A stretch of 64,000 bases of DNA from Aradus depressus (GCA_963662175.1 OY759218.1:14784480-14848479); one strand, 5' to 3'. Positions 1 to 10,959 are shown, numbered from the stretch's first letter. Notes: generated by a model not told the origin, from the letters alone. Numbers and translations are program-made.

Positions 1-718
1 ATCTCAACGAAATTCCATTAAATGCATAGTTTCTGTTTTGTGTCTATTTCTCATGAAAATCAGACTGAAGATTCTTATTATAATGTTTCCGGCAATATAA
101 AACTGGTATCAGATTCGGAGATAAGGAGTTTTTTGCTTCCCTTGTGAAATAACGAAATTTGAGATGCACAATGTTGCATCTTAGGCGACAAAATGCAATT
201 TCTTATTGTACATTCAATACAAAAACAGTTATTAGAGTTTTTGTGTTAAGCCCCTCCACCATTTACTTTGGACGATTTGGCTGAAAATCAATAGGTTTCG
301 TAGATGCACTCATTCTATCTTCGTTATCGTGTTCACAGACCTCTACATTTCATGTGGCTGGGGAAGCAAAAAAAAATAATCCTAAAAAATCTGACTACCT
401 TGGACAACAATTTGACAATCAGAACAATTTGTTTTAAAAAAACAATTAAGCAATTTTGAATTTAACCCCGTCCCTCCAAGAGGAAAATAGCACAGTCAAC
501 AATCCTTCAAAAATAATTTAATTAATTATTTTTTTAGTCAGGTTATTCCTTATTTTTCAGTTTTAATTAAATTCTTTGCCATCTCTGTACAATTCATTCT
601 CCAATTTCAATGTTTGTTTTTTTTTTTTTTTTTTTCTACGATTTTATTGCTATTCGATCTAAATGTTGTAACTAATTTTATTTTGTCAGGATATTCAAAA
701 TGAAAAGAATACACTTAC
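1..718. other. AT-rich stretch, nothing recognised
   Basis: No open reading frame of note, RNA gene or named repeat is recognised. It holds a T-run near 617-635. A weak resemblance to the R1 dispersed repeat (phrases ending in 'cattcta' and 'gctgaaaatcaataggt') is visible around 235-345. Confidence 0.5.
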
Positions 719-729
719 AACTACATGGG

Positions 730-815
730 GCCACCAAAGTGACGAAAGAGCGCTCTGGTAGTAGGCGATATGAACTCATAGTTAAAGCCCGGGCATGAGT
801 CATAAAACCTAACCT
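730..815 (+). repeat. 5'-truncated tRNA-derived SINE (family A)
   Basis: This is the last ~86 bp of the same SINE that is complete at 4191-4535. It includes the 'gagcgctctggtagtaggcg' segment and the CCTAA-type tail. It is bracketed by an 11-bp direct repeat, AACTACATGGG (719-729 and 816-826), so it is a genuine truncated insertion. The right copy of that repeat was later hit by the hAT element at 829. Confidence 0.85.
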
Positions 816-828
816 AACTACATGGGAG

Positions 829-1637
829 CAGAGTTGGGCAAAAATCAGCTATAACTAATAGCTTAAAACTATAGCTAAATTGGCTGTAGTTGTAATGGAC
901 TAAGAGCTAAAGATCAGTTGTTATCTGTTTGCCCATAGTTGATTCTTGTAACTAAATTAGCTATTAGCTGAAATAGGTATCTTTACAACTACAAACTAAT
1001 ATATAACATTGTTAATTGTATATTTTGAAGTAATAACTAAGCATTAAATATCAAATAGGAAGATAAAATATAATTACTGTTTACTTTATGGTTTTATATT
1101 TGGTTTGTGGACAGTTTAATTTGTCAGCATATCGTAGTAATTAAAAAGTGGTTAAATGACCGATTTTTTAAAATGGAATTTTTCACGCTGAATAAAATTA
1201 AAACACTCTCAACTTGCCACTTCATATTTTAAGCAATATAAGCGTTTCTAGTTTTATTACAAGCGAAACAAATAACGAGTTATTTTTGAGTTAAATTTTT
1301 TCCCTCAACAATAATTATTATTATGATGTGATCTTTAATCTATTAGTCAAGCAAGGGGTTGATGCTCAAAAAACACACGTAAGGAGATATTTAGTTGTTA
1401 GTTATTAGTTGGTAGCTAAAGCTAATTAGTTTAAGTTGCCATGACAGCTATTTTCTATAGCTTAAAACAATTAGCTGTTTATTTCAACTAAACGCTAATT
1501 TAGTTGTAAAAATTAGCTGCGTGTCAACAGTTAATAGCTAAGTTAACTGCATTTTTATCGCAACTAATGCTGTTTAAGCTATTAGCTGTAGTTACACCTT
1601 AGCTAACTAATAATTAGCTAGCTAATGCCCAACTCTG
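829..1637. mobile_element. Non-autonomous hAT element, copy 1
   Basis: The ends are inverted repeats CAGAGTTGGGCA / TGCCCAACTCTG. A perfect 8-bp duplication, CATGGGAG, flanks them (821-828 and 1638-1645). An end starting CAGAG plus an 8-bp duplication is the hAT superfamily signature. There is no transposase reading frame. Both subterminal zones are packed with short motifs such as TTAGCTATTAG and AGCTAATTAG, which may be transposase binding sites (inference). A related copy in opposite orientation is at 14262-15176. Confidence 0.93.
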
Positions 1638-1827
1638 CATGGGAGCTGTTCATAAATCACGTAACGTAATTTTCGAGAAAAAAATTGAACCCCTCCCCCC
1701 CCACCCCCTCCCTGTCACAACTTTTGGCCTCTCATGTCTCTCCCCACATAACGTAAAATTAATGTATGTATAATATATTTTTGATTAAATAATTAAAATG
1801 TATAGCGTCACAACTTCTGACTCCTTC

Positions 1828-2255
1828 AGGAAGTTATGTAATTGGTCAAAAATTCGATGTTGAGTTTTCACCGGAATTTCACGTTTTCCAACTCCCTGAT
1901 TCCAAAAATGAAAAGAAAAATTGTCTTAGTGTCTGAACACGATAACTCCCCGGCACTAGGGACAGGCTTAACACAAAAACCATATGTCGATGTAATGAAT
2001 GTATTGACACAAAATTTCATGTATAAATTCAAAATCCCATAAGGACGACACTTATTAATTTTCAGCGGAATCAGTTGAAGGGTAGGGGAAATCAGAGGGG
2101 GCTCAACTAAAAAATCCGTATCGACATGAAATTCAATGGTTCAGTTGCTCCTATGTGAGTCATCTATAGATTTTTAGCATAAACGGTCGATTGATTTTGG
2201 AGGGAGCAAAAATTTAATTGAATTGGGGAAGTACATTGATTCACTGATGACTTTA
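1828..2255 (+). repeat. R1 dispersed repeat copy
   Basis: Degenerate copy of the most abundant repeat in the window. It starts near 'ttatgtaattggtcaaaa' and ends near 'ggggaagtacattg'. The clearest copy is at 41318-41880. It contains no coding potential beyond a chance 66-codon frame. Confidence 0.75.
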
Positions 2256-2609
2256 TATTATTCATTTTTTAAATTAAAACAATTGAAAAATATGAAATTC
2301 ATGTGAAAACATAGAATTTTTCACCCAATACTACCTGCACCTATGTAACTAAAAAATAGTGTAACTGGAAAAGCTAAAGAATATCACGTGCCCTTTGGTT
2401 TGCGACAACTTTATTTTCACTGTCCTCGGGCCAATCCAGGGTTAATGCAGAAAGGACAGGAAATTAATAATTAAATTCAAAGAAAAAATAATTGCTTTTT
2501 TCATTAATTTTCTTAAAGAGAAGAAAAAAAAAAAATCCCTCTTTAAAGCGCCCAAGATTTCATTACGTGTACATTTTCGAACGTTGTTATTTTACCTTCC
2601 CAGCTATAT

Positions 2610-4115
2610 ATAGTAATGATAATAATAATAATTTGTATTGTTTAAAGGGATCACCCCTTTACAATTGAGTCATTCAACATTACTTTTACAATATTAACAT
2701 TTCCAAAATTATAGATTGATCAGCTGAACAATAATGAAATATATAAATGAACCTTTAACAAACTAAATAAATAACATAAATAAATAAAAAAAGTATAAAT
2801 AAAATAAGTAATTACAAACTAATAATAATAATGTAACAAAGACAGTAAATATGGAGTGGGGATGTAGATATTGAATATCAATATAATATGTAAGTTGAAG
2901 TACATTATTCGTTAACAATGAACGCTCTAAGTTTCAGAGCGCTGATCAAATAATAGAAAATGTTTGAGATATCATTCTTAATATGGGCCAAGGGTAATGT
3001 ATGAAAGTTGGATCGGTTTATACTGATACTCTGTGGCAGGAAGTGGCTTCTAATGGGGGAGTATGTCGGACAGGATATTAACAGATGGCATACGTCTTCC
3101 AATTCATTTTTATTGCAGATTGTAGAAAGCTCCTGGGGATTAAGGGTGTATATGTTACGCCGAATTGACGAAATTGCCTAGTTCGTGAACTAGGCAAAAA
3201 ATTGCCGAATTCACGTTCTAGGCAAATCTACTGCCTAATACACGTAATCGGCAGTAATCATGTTGCCTAGTTCACGAATTAGGCAACTACATGCAGCGCA
3301 TAGTTAGGGTACAAAAGATGTTCATGCAAAAAAGACGTAAATCTTCACCATGTAAATGTTATAAGAGTGACTTCGTTTGTAATTCAGCTTGTCATTCTGG
3401 AACATCCTGTAAAAACCATGATTATTATTTTTTTTTTTTTAATTTGACCTCTTTTCATTGTTTTTATAAACATTTGCTAACGAATACTGTTCAATGTTGT
3501 TTAAAACCCAGTATTAAAAGGACTTTTTTTCATTATTTGTGTTTTATATAATTCAATAATTCCCTATCTATAATCATTGATATATAGATCCCAATAATTC
3601 CCTATTTAGGGAATTACCCAAAAAGTGAGGGTTGCCTATTTCGCGAAATAGGCAAAATGAAACCAACAAATTGCCTAATCCATGAATTCGGCAATTTTTT
3701 GCCTAGTTCACGAACTAGGCAATTTCGTCAATTCGGCGTAACATATACATTATTTTTGTAACTGATTTTAAGATAGTACTTGCCATATAGTCGGAGTTGA
3801 GCCAGTGCTTTGATGTGTGAGAAAGGAGCATTCAGGTTTAGGTATGGTTGAAGTTGATCTGGGTTGTAAATATTGTGATAAAAGGTGTTGTAACGGTATT
3901 CTAAAAGGTAATATTTATTTTTATTCTTCAGATGATTCACAAATGCGCCGGAAACCCTGGGCCGAGTTTTTTAGCTTTACCGGATCCAATATATTTAATA
4001 ATTCTCCCTTCCCAATTTCATTTAAAATGCATTTTACTTGGGACACCCAATTGAATCTCGTCGCAATTGGCTTAATTCGCTTAGTTTTATTTAAAACATT
4101 TTGGGGTACCATCTC
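2610..4115 (-). pseudogene. Non-LTR retrotransposon (LINE) 3' end, interrupted
   Basis: Read on the minus strand, the conceptual product resembles the C-terminal part of LINE reverse-transcriptase polyproteins. At about 4112-3920 there is a stretch with QVKCILNEIG. At about 3850-3755 comes FSHIKALAQLRLYG. At about 3145-2905 comes TLNPQE followed by ELEDVCHLLISCPTYSPIR, the usual terminal cysteine/histidine region. The frame has shifts and stops. It is split by the palindrome-rich element at 3153-3743; removing that insert rejoins the reading frame. The 3' end runs into an AAT-type microsatellite near 2613-2632, which is typical of insect LINE tails. The 5' half is absent. The clade (I- or jockey-like) is inferred from the terminal motif only. 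Confidence 0.8.
3153..3743. mobile_element. Palindrome-array TIR element inserted in LINE
   Basis: A 591-bp element begins TGTTACGCCGAATTG and ends in its complement. Terminal inverted repeats are identical for about 55 bp. Flanking TATA (3149-3152 and 3744-3747) is the likely 4-bp target duplication, because excising the insert with one copy restores the LINE frame (…NVY|TLNP…). Inside are seven ~24-bp units, each itself a palindrome of half-site TTGCCTAGTTCG: 3174-3197, 3202-3225, 3231-3254, 3263-3286, 3632-3655, 3671-3694 and 3699-3722. There is no transposase frame. The superfamily is not recognised. Confidence 0.85.
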
Positions 4116-4126
4116 TCTCTCTCTCT

Positions 4127-4600
4127 TATACTTTTGGCTGAGGATGGTAGAAATACCTAAAGTACTCCCATGTATATTATGTGAAATTAGAGGGCGCCGA
4201 TAGCTCAGTGGTATGCGTGCTTGACTTCTGAGCTCAAGGTCGTGGGTTCGTAGCCCGACCGAGGCCCTTAGTTTATTTTATCTGGGAGGTAAAATAAACT
4301 TAAGCACGCCGTCCTTCGGATGGGACGTTAAGCGATGGTCCCGAGCCTGTACGATGTCAGGTACTCGTTAAAGACCCCTACTCTAGATGAATAAAAATTT
4401 AGGGTAGGCAAAATTTAGGACTCCCACAGTAGAGTCGGGCTCATGTCCACCAGAGTGACGAAAGAGCGCTCTGGTAGTAGGCGATATGACCTCGTAGTTA
4501 AAGCCCGGGCATGAGTCATAAAACCTAACCTAACCTATTATGTGAAATTAGACAATACCACTAATAAACTTATGTTTTATTTCATTTAAGTTCATTTGAA
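4127..4600 (+). repeat. Hammerhead-like repeat (family 2), split by SINE
   Basis: The same sequence occurs uninterrupted at about 7831-7945. The hammerhead-like core is at 4135-4170 (CUGAGGA box at 4138). The GAAA box is mutated to TAAA, so this copy is probably inactive. The SINE at 4191-4535 sits inside it, and the repeat resumes at 4552 with 'acaataccactaataaac'. Confidence 0.8.
4191..4535 (+). mobile_element. Full-length tRNA-derived SINE (family A)
   Basis: The head contains a pol III A box, TAGCTCAGTGG (about 4201), and a B-box-like GGTTCGTAGCC. These lie in a tRNA-like 5' region that starts GGGCGCCGATAG. A unique body and a (CCTAA)n tail follow. It is flanked by a 16-bp target duplication, TATTATGTGAAATTAG (4175-4190 and 4536-4551). 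Other copies are at 730, 13015, 19634, 51641, 55692, 56871, 57323 and 63722. It cannot be a tRNA gene because the anticodon arm and acceptor pairing are not maintained. Confidence 0.92.
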
Positions 4601-4601
4601 T

Positions 4602-5145
4602 TGCAATAATGTCAGTTTTCAGAGAGAAGGAATGTTTGAGAGGGGAGAGGAAGGGAACTTCCGCGAAAAAAGGATACAAATGGAAAAGGGAGGAAGGTTG
4701 GCGGTATTTACTAACAAATGTGTCAACAACACACGGAATGTAAACAAAAGGTTTCTCTATTGGGGACTGACGGTAGTGTCCGCGCCCATTAAAGAGGGGT
4801 TAAAATGCATTCAAATCATATCTATTTTGCCGGGGATATACCAAAGTTGTCCGTTAAGAGGGGTATCCGCTCTAGAGAGGTGTCCGTTAAGAGGTATTTC
4901 ACTATTTATTCACACATTTCTATTAAGCAAAAATAGATGATCCCTCGGAGTAAGTAAGCCGAATGTAGCCGTAGAAATTTCTTGTGCATAGTAGAAGCAT
5001 ACTTAAATCCATATTATATATGTAATTCGTCAAAAATTCAACGTTATCCAATCCAAAAATAATTTGTCTATGTGTCTGTAAACACGATACGAAATATTTT
5101 GTGGGGATCCAGAACCCCAAAAGAATGATGCCTATGGCTTTCAAT
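4602..5145. other. No gene recognised; short R1 fragment
   Basis: Purine-rich sequence (4615-4700) and a short R1-like fragment near 5020-5110. The 114- and 128-codon frames here have no recognisable domain and look like chance openings. Confidence 0.5.
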
Positions 5146-5149
5146 AATA

Positions 5150-5356
5150 CAAAAAGGAAAAGTTTCAACTTAATGGAGGTAGTAGGAGCCACGGTAGCGT
5201 TGGTTGATCCCAGTTCGCTCTGCCAGCCTCTGACCAGCAGTGGTGGCAGACCGATAGGGACAGGAAGAGCTGAATGTGAATATATGAGGGGAGACATTAG
5301 TGTCGGCACTCTCTAAATATGTAATAGCTAACAGGTCTCTCGGCCAGCAGTATTTT
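5150..5356. repeat. R4 dispersed repeat copy
   Basis: Shares 'ccaacttaatgg', 'gaggccacggtagc', 'ctctgccagc', 'gaccagcagtggtg' and 'ctctcggccagcag' phrases with 33769-34015 and, more weakly, 40418-40655, all in the same orientation. Probably a LINE 3' untranslated region, because the third copy adjoins an AAT-repeat tail (inference). Confidence 0.7.
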
Positions 5357-5591
5357 TATTAACACCATCTTTTTTTTTGAGGGGGGAGGGGGATTTTGAT
5401 TGGTAAGCATACAAGGAAGCGACTCAGATGAGTGAAGAAAATTAGAAAAATCCTTTGGGAAATAAAGTGTTCAAATCCGGGAAGGCTGTCCCGAGACAGA
5501 AGGGGATCTTCTCTTACAGGTAAGGAGGCTCGGAATTATTAATACTAAAGATGATAATTACATTGTACCCCGCATTACGTAAACAGACTTT

Positions 5592-5925
5592 TACTTCCCC
5601 AGTTTTATTTATACTTTGTATAGAATAAAATATATATTTGCTCAAAAATTCTAGATTGAGTTGTTCAGCAAAATTTTATATTTTTCGACTCTCTGAAACA
5701 AAAATAAAAATGTTCTATCCATATGTGTGTCTGTAGACATGGTTAGTCTCCACGCAATGTATATATCAATACGAAATTTTATATGTGGACCCAGAACTCC
5801 AAAAAGAGTGACACCTATTGATTTTCAGACTGCCCGGAAAGAAAATGGGTTTTGGGGAAAAATTTGTTGATGACTAATATGTGCTGGGGAAGTATATTGC
5901 TGGCGAGCAGGGATTCTGATTGGTA
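5592..5925 (+). repeat. R1 dispersed repeat copy
   Basis: Begins at 'acttccccag' and ends with 'ctggggaagtatattgc'. Degenerate member of the family best seen at 41318-41880. Confidence 0.7.
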
Positions 5926-6014
5926 AACATAGAAGGAAGTGACTCAGATGGTCGAAGAAAATTAGAAAAATCCTTTGGGAAATAAGAGTTCAAATCCGGG
6001 GAGACTGTCCTGAG

Positions 6015-6300
6015 ATGTCATTTTAGGACGGTTTTCAGCATGTATCTCGTAAAACGAGCAGCCTTCGAACAAATCTTATAAAACTTGAGGTTTTAATTTT
6101 CGTCTGATTCGTCGTATCTACTAAGATTTAAGTTAGCCCATTTGACATCTTCATTCGTTTCTGAGTTAGAGCACTCACCACACAGACATCGTCGCGAAAA
6201 TAGACTAAACGTGTTCAGGGGACCTTGAAACGTGAAATTCCATCTATAACTCGATCTCAGATTTTCGTACGATTACAATACTCCTTATACTAAAAGTAAA
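6015..6300 (+). repeat. R3 dispersed repeat fragment
   Basis: Shares 'cattttaggacggttttc', 'aaatcttataaaa', 'aagttagccc' and 'acagacatcgtcgcgaaaa' with the longer copies at 25965-26540 and 31485-31895. No coding content is seen. Confidence 0.65.
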
Positions 6301-7012
6301 AATTGGAAATTATTACAAAAATAATTATTCCTAATTATTATAATCAATTTTGTTCAGATAATTATTGATTGTAATTGATTCCTGTTTTTTCTTTCCTTTG
6401 TGTATGGGGGGCCCCCAGAAAAGCCGCCCTAGCCAAATTTTGTTCAGAACCGGTGGCCGTTTGTCTTGCCACGGCCCTGATCAGAGCTATCTGCGGCTGT
6501 CACTTGCATAGAAGCCCCAGGACTCCGGTCAATTGCACTGTCACGATCATCTCATTTAACGTACTCACACAGTCTGCAGTTGATAAGCTCAAACTCATCG
6601 TTTTACTGCTAATTAAACATTTTTGTGGATCTCGATGGATGAAGATTAGGGTTCGAATCCCAACTTCAATTTATATTCTTAGTCTGTGGTAGTTGCCGGT
6701 GAATCACCACAATCTACTTCTCCAGAACGAATTAATCAAATAACTTTTTCCACGCCCTCCAAAACCAGTCGAGTTTGAAGAGATTTTTGCTTAGGTCATA
6801 AATGACGGGGTTAGAATCAAAATGATCTAAGTGACATTTTTAAACTTTGAAGAAACTGTGCATTAAGTTCTTAACTGATTTAAAAAATCTATAATTTATC
6901 GAACCGGAAATATTTTGTCTTCTGCTTTTATGGTGAAAGTTGCTGTTAGCAAACCATAAAATTGAATAAAAATCTTAATTTCAAGATCACTGTTGATATG
7001 TTTAACTTACTT
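6301..7012. other. No gene recognised
   Basis: The GC-richer part, 6400-6560, encodes a 105-codon frame with no recognisable domain. The phrase 'gggttcgaatccc' (6649-6661) looks like a B box and may be the remnant of a tRNA-derived SINE, but no A box is seen at the right distance. Confidence 0.4.
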
Positions 7013-7245
7013 GTTCCTGCTGCTGCGTTTGCATTTTTGCTGCTCATGTAAAGTCAGCTTAAGTATTACAGTCAGTGGTTACCTCAGGGGGAGATCCTAG
7101 AGGTCCGAGCCTCCCAAATTAATAACAAAAGTCTATAGCGCTAACCACGGAAACTGCGGGCTGTGCCCCCCGGGAGTTTATACCCCCCACCGATGTAGCC
7201 TAACTTTGCCCTCCCCCCCTGCACAAAATCCTTTCTACGCCCCTG
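7013..7245. mobile_element. Truncated hAT element (CAGGGG type)
   Basis: Matches the right half of the complete element at 28122-28576, from 'ctgctgctgcg' through 'aaaatcctttctacgcccctg'. The left end is missing, so no target duplication can be shown. Confidence 0.75.
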
Positions 7246-7754
7246 CACAGTTTATTATCGCGAAAAAAAGTGAAATTCCATTGAAAATTAGATCAATAGA
7301 TATAGCTTCAGTCAAGGTCTGCCAAACCGAACGATACAACCCGGGGTCACTGTACGTAGTGATGATATAACCGCATGGAGGTGCACTCCTCTGTCTGGAC
7401 GGGCAACCATTTGATGAAATCAGAACAATTATGGAGATAACACAGAAGAAGCACCTGATGATGCAACTATATTTGACTGCCAGACAACTGATGGGCAATT
7501 GCCAAAAAAATGTGTGTCGATAGATGCCATTATATCAGGAGTTATCATATTCACAGTAAAAAATACAGACAGGAATTGTTTTTAAATTTTTTAAATGCTG
7601 GGAAATATTTTGAAAAAAAAATCGGTGATTCACCGGCAAGGTATTTTCTCGGAACGTATTAATCAAATATCTTTTCTCTCCCCCTTCAAAACCAGTCGAC
7701 CGTTTGCCCTAATATTCAATAGTTATATAGGTGCAAACTGACATTATTGCAGAG

Positions 7755-7945
7755 ATATTGTGAAATAATTCAAATGAACTTAAATGAAATAAAACATAAG
7801 TTTATTAGTACGTAAGTGAGTCTTATCTCTTATGCTTTTGGCTGAGGATGGTAGAAATACCGAAAGTACTCCCATGTATATATATTATGTGAAATTAGAC
7901 AATACCACAAATAAACTTATGTTTTATTTCATTTAAGTTCATTAT
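7755..7945 (+). repeat. Hammerhead-like repeat (family 2), short foldback
   Basis: The outer arms are inverted: 'aaatgaacttaaatgaaat' near 7770 is complementary to the sequence ending near 7945. The right half carries the hammerhead-like core described at 7839-7874 and then 'atgtgaaattagacaatacc'. The same right half is at 4127-4600. Confidence 0.75.
7839..7874 (+). ncRNA. Candidate type I hammerhead ribozyme (family 2)
   Basis: In order: stem I 5' strand UGG (7839-7841); conserved box CUGAGGA (7842-7848); an extra U (7849); stem II GGUA/UACC closed by a GAAA tetraloop (7850-7861); GAA (7862-7864); self-complementary stem III AGUACU (7865-7870); cleavage-site triplet CUC ending at C7871; stem I 3' strand CCA (7872-7874). 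All core residues of the hammerhead fold are present. Stem III is palindromic, so it would pair best between two molecules, as reported for Penelope-element hammerheads. The extra U before stem II is not canonical. Activity is inference. Confidence 0.6.
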
Positions 7946-8540
7946 GTAGGTGCTCCTAAGTCCTCATACTAAATTTAATGTCGATAAATTCATTCCATCG
8001 ACAGATATTAGGGTTTTTGAGTTGAGCTGCCCCTTCTCTTCTGCCGATTCCGCTGAAAATTAATGAGTGTCAAGTTTTGAATCTTTGTGTCAATACACTC
8101 GTTACAATGGCAGTTATTAAAATTTTTGAGTTGAGCCTCTCTTTAATCATCCTCTTTCATTTAGCCGATTTGGCTGAAAATTGATAGGTGCTGTCGTTAT
8201 GGTGTTATTAGTTAGTTATTAAAATGTGGTGTTATTAGTTAGTTATGTGGTGTTATTAGTTAGTTATTAAAATTTTTGAGTTGAGCCTCTCTTTAATCAT
8301 CCTCTTTCCTTTAGCCGATTTGGCTGAAAATTGATAGGTGCTGTCGTTATGGTGTTCAGACCACACATATCAAATTTCGTGTCGATACATTCATTCTATC
8401 GGGAGTTATCGTATTCACAGACACACAAACAGACATTTTTTTTTTTCATATTTGGAATCTGGAGGTCGGAAAAAAAAAAATTCTGTTAAAAACTTGGCAT
8501 CGATTTTTTGACCGATTACATAACTTCCCCTATACTGAAT
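7945..8540 (-). repeat. R1 dispersed repeat copy with internal duplication
   Basis: Reverse-orientation R1 ending at 'gaccgattacataacttccc'. A segment of about 85 bp ('tttttgagttgagcctctc' … 'gtcgttatggtgtt') is present twice, at about 8128-8213 and 8268-8356, with short 'gtgttattagttagttat' repeats between. The duplication looks recent because the copies are almost identical. Confidence 0.8.
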
Positions 8541-8754
8541 GAAATGAATGATTTCTGACAATGACTTAGTGATAAAGTTTTGAATGGAACTAACCTGATC
8601 TGGGTATAAAGTGGGGTTGAGGTTATACAGGGAAGTTGGGTAAGGCAAGGTCTGACCACAGTTCCTCATTGAATACTGAATAATGCATGTGCCAGAAAAG
8701 TGCATTTCACTCTACTAGCTGTCTTTATCCCGTCTCACCTCGCCTATATCCTAC

Positions 8755-9090
8755 CGAAAAAATGGTGAATCACCTGCAATGTACTTCCCCAGCATGAATT
8801 AATTAAGTTTTTGCTCTCCCTCCAAAACCAATCGACCTTTGAAATAAAAATCTTTAGTGACTTACATGTCCGCCCCATAATATCCTCATAATATTCATTG
8901 ATAATAATCATAATATTCATTGTTTTTAAATTTACCCCTGAGGAGCTACCGATGGGTAGCCTTCCTCTCTCACACCAATCAGTAGTGCATTTGAAATAGG
9001 GCATATGAACTAAATATCAGTCTACTAAATATCATACCAAACTTTCATTACATCGACTAATTGGGGTTTTTGTGTTAATTCCCCCCGTTA
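8755..9090 (-). repeat. R1 dispersed repeat copy
   Basis: Starts 'ggtgaatcacctgcaatgta' and continues through 'cttccccagcatgaatt' and 'ctccctccaaaaccaatcga'. These are the diagnostic R1 3' phrases read in reverse. Confidence 0.75.
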
Positions 9091-10315
9091 CCCTAATTAC
9101 CCTGTTCCCCTTGGCGGGGAATTTCCCAATATATGGGAAATATCCATGCTGTGGAAGCTGCTCCGATATTGGAAATGTCTAGCCAATACTTAAACTAGTC
9201 TTAATCCAATACATGACCACAGGCTATAAAAGCAACCAAATGTCGGCAATATCACTAGGTGTGCAATGCATTCTGCTGTTTGCAAAAACTGAGCTGAGTC
9301 AGTCTAAATTTATTGAATCATACTGTTAATGTGGTCGTTTAACATACAAGTAGTGCATTTGAAATTGTGCATATGAACCGGTTTGTGATCAACCGTAGGG
9401 TTTTCAAGTTTGCGCACTTTTACCGGAACTTTTTCTGTATACAAAAACTCAGTTAATGTTTTAATAATTATCAGTAACTTCTCACCTTGTATGTTCTTTA
9501 TGAATATATTAATACTTTAAATAGATTTCAATTGAATTCAATGGATTTTTTCTAGCCTTTTTGTAAACAACAACAGCTGTTTTTGCACAAAATTATTTTT
9601 ACTATGTTTTCTTTGTATGTTGAAGAATATTTTTATCGAAAAAAAATCGTAGTTTGTACGTTAGAACACTGAAAAAAAAAAACGGCTCAAAAAAAGTGGT
9701 GTCCGATGGTAAACCGAAAAGGGCTTCGCCCGGATTTTTACATTTGAAATCGAAAAATTCAATTTCAGATTTTTTTAGTAGTAAACCATCGTCACCGTGT
9801 CCACTACCATAGTGGCAAATTTCAATGTGATCGGTAGAGGGGTTTAGGAGGAGTACGAGTACAACGAAATACATGAGTCGCCTAAGAAAGAGCTTCGTAA
9901 ACTCAGCTCAATTATTTCTAGACCTTCTCCACACATAAGAAATAAGATGTATACGCCTACGTGACGCCGGAACGAATTGTGGTGGACCAGGCGTTTATTT
10001 TGAACAGTCGATAAGAAATATCAATACGAATCTATATAAATATATCTTTGTATTTTTTCGTACAATTCATTTTATTTACAAATAGGTATTCACAACTGTA
10101 TAAATAATACATACATCTAGCAATTTCGATAAAAGTATAAAATATGGCATTGTCAAAATGTCAAGAGGGGTGAAATCACCCAGTGGTGATACTCCCTAGG
10201 CACTGAGTTGCACTCATTTATAACTAACTGTCACTGCTGCTACTAAGGAGACCTGTAGATCATTGGCGCAGGCATCGTCAGGGAAGTGCGGCAGAATGGA
10301 GGGCACGGACTAGAC
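9091..10315. other. No gene recognised
   Basis: AT-rich sequence without a convincing reading frame. A 90-codon minus-strand frame at 9602-9874 has no recognisable motif. Short local inversions occur around 'ccaatatatgggaaatatcc' (9128). Confidence 0.5.
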
Positions 10316-10831
10316 CAGTGGTTCCCAACCTTTTGTGGCCCATCTCCCCTTTCTGGAGGTTGACTAACATCTGATCGGCCCCCTTTTAATTTTCATTGCA
10401 TGCCTAATTTTAATTTGAAGTAAATAATAAAGCAGTTTTATTATTTTAAACAATTTTATTACCGTACATAAAAACAACCAAAGCAGTTTTATCCGGACAC
10501 TCTTAAATAAAATAGAAAAAAAATTAAAATGTACGTTTTTTACAGATTTTTTTCAAGAACGAAGAAGTGAAATAATTGACTAAGATGATTGACATACATT
10601 TAAAAAACAGGAGTACATGTTTTCATTTTTAAATTGGAATCTGCAAAAATTAAGAAAGTTGACAGTTAAAATTTGAAAAAAATAAATGAAAGTTTGAAAA
10701 CTTTGTTATTGTTTTATTTTACCTTTTCAATGGCCCCTTTGAATACTCATCGCCCCCCACTTATTTATTGCCCCCCCTGATAACCCAAATCGCCCACTTG
10801 GGGGCGATCGCCCTCAGGTTGGGAACCACTG
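10316..10831. mobile_element. Non-autonomous hAT element (CAGTGGTTCCCAACC type)
   Basis: Inverted ends CAGTGGTTCCCAACCT / AGGTTGGGAACCACTG. Flanking 8-bp repeats GACTAGAC (10308-10315) and GACTAGAG (10832-10839) differ at one base, which fits an older insertion. This end sequence is a classic hAT/Charlie-like terminus. No transposase frame. Confidence 0.92.
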
Positions 10832-10959
10832 GACTAGAGGATTACTATGGGAACTGAGAGGAAAATAACCTTTTGTACCTGGTTGTAGCTACTTCGGTGA
10901 CATAGTGAAGCTGAGGTCATGTGGAAAGTTTTGTTGGGAACATAGTAAGGAGCATTGGC

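Noticed and set aside
3174..3722. Regularly repeated palindromic units resembling a CRISPR array
   Set aside because: Units are spread in two blocks inside terminal inverted repeats, spacers are only 4-9 bp or absent, and the genome is animal. It is a transposable element.
3817..4203. 128-codon plus-strand frame
   Set aside because: It is antisense to the LINE relic, whose minus-strand product has recognisable motifs.
4191..4265. tRNA gene (A and B boxes present)
   Set aside because: No cloverleaf with intact anticodon and acceptor stems. The sequence is multicopy with tails and target duplications, so it is a SINE head.
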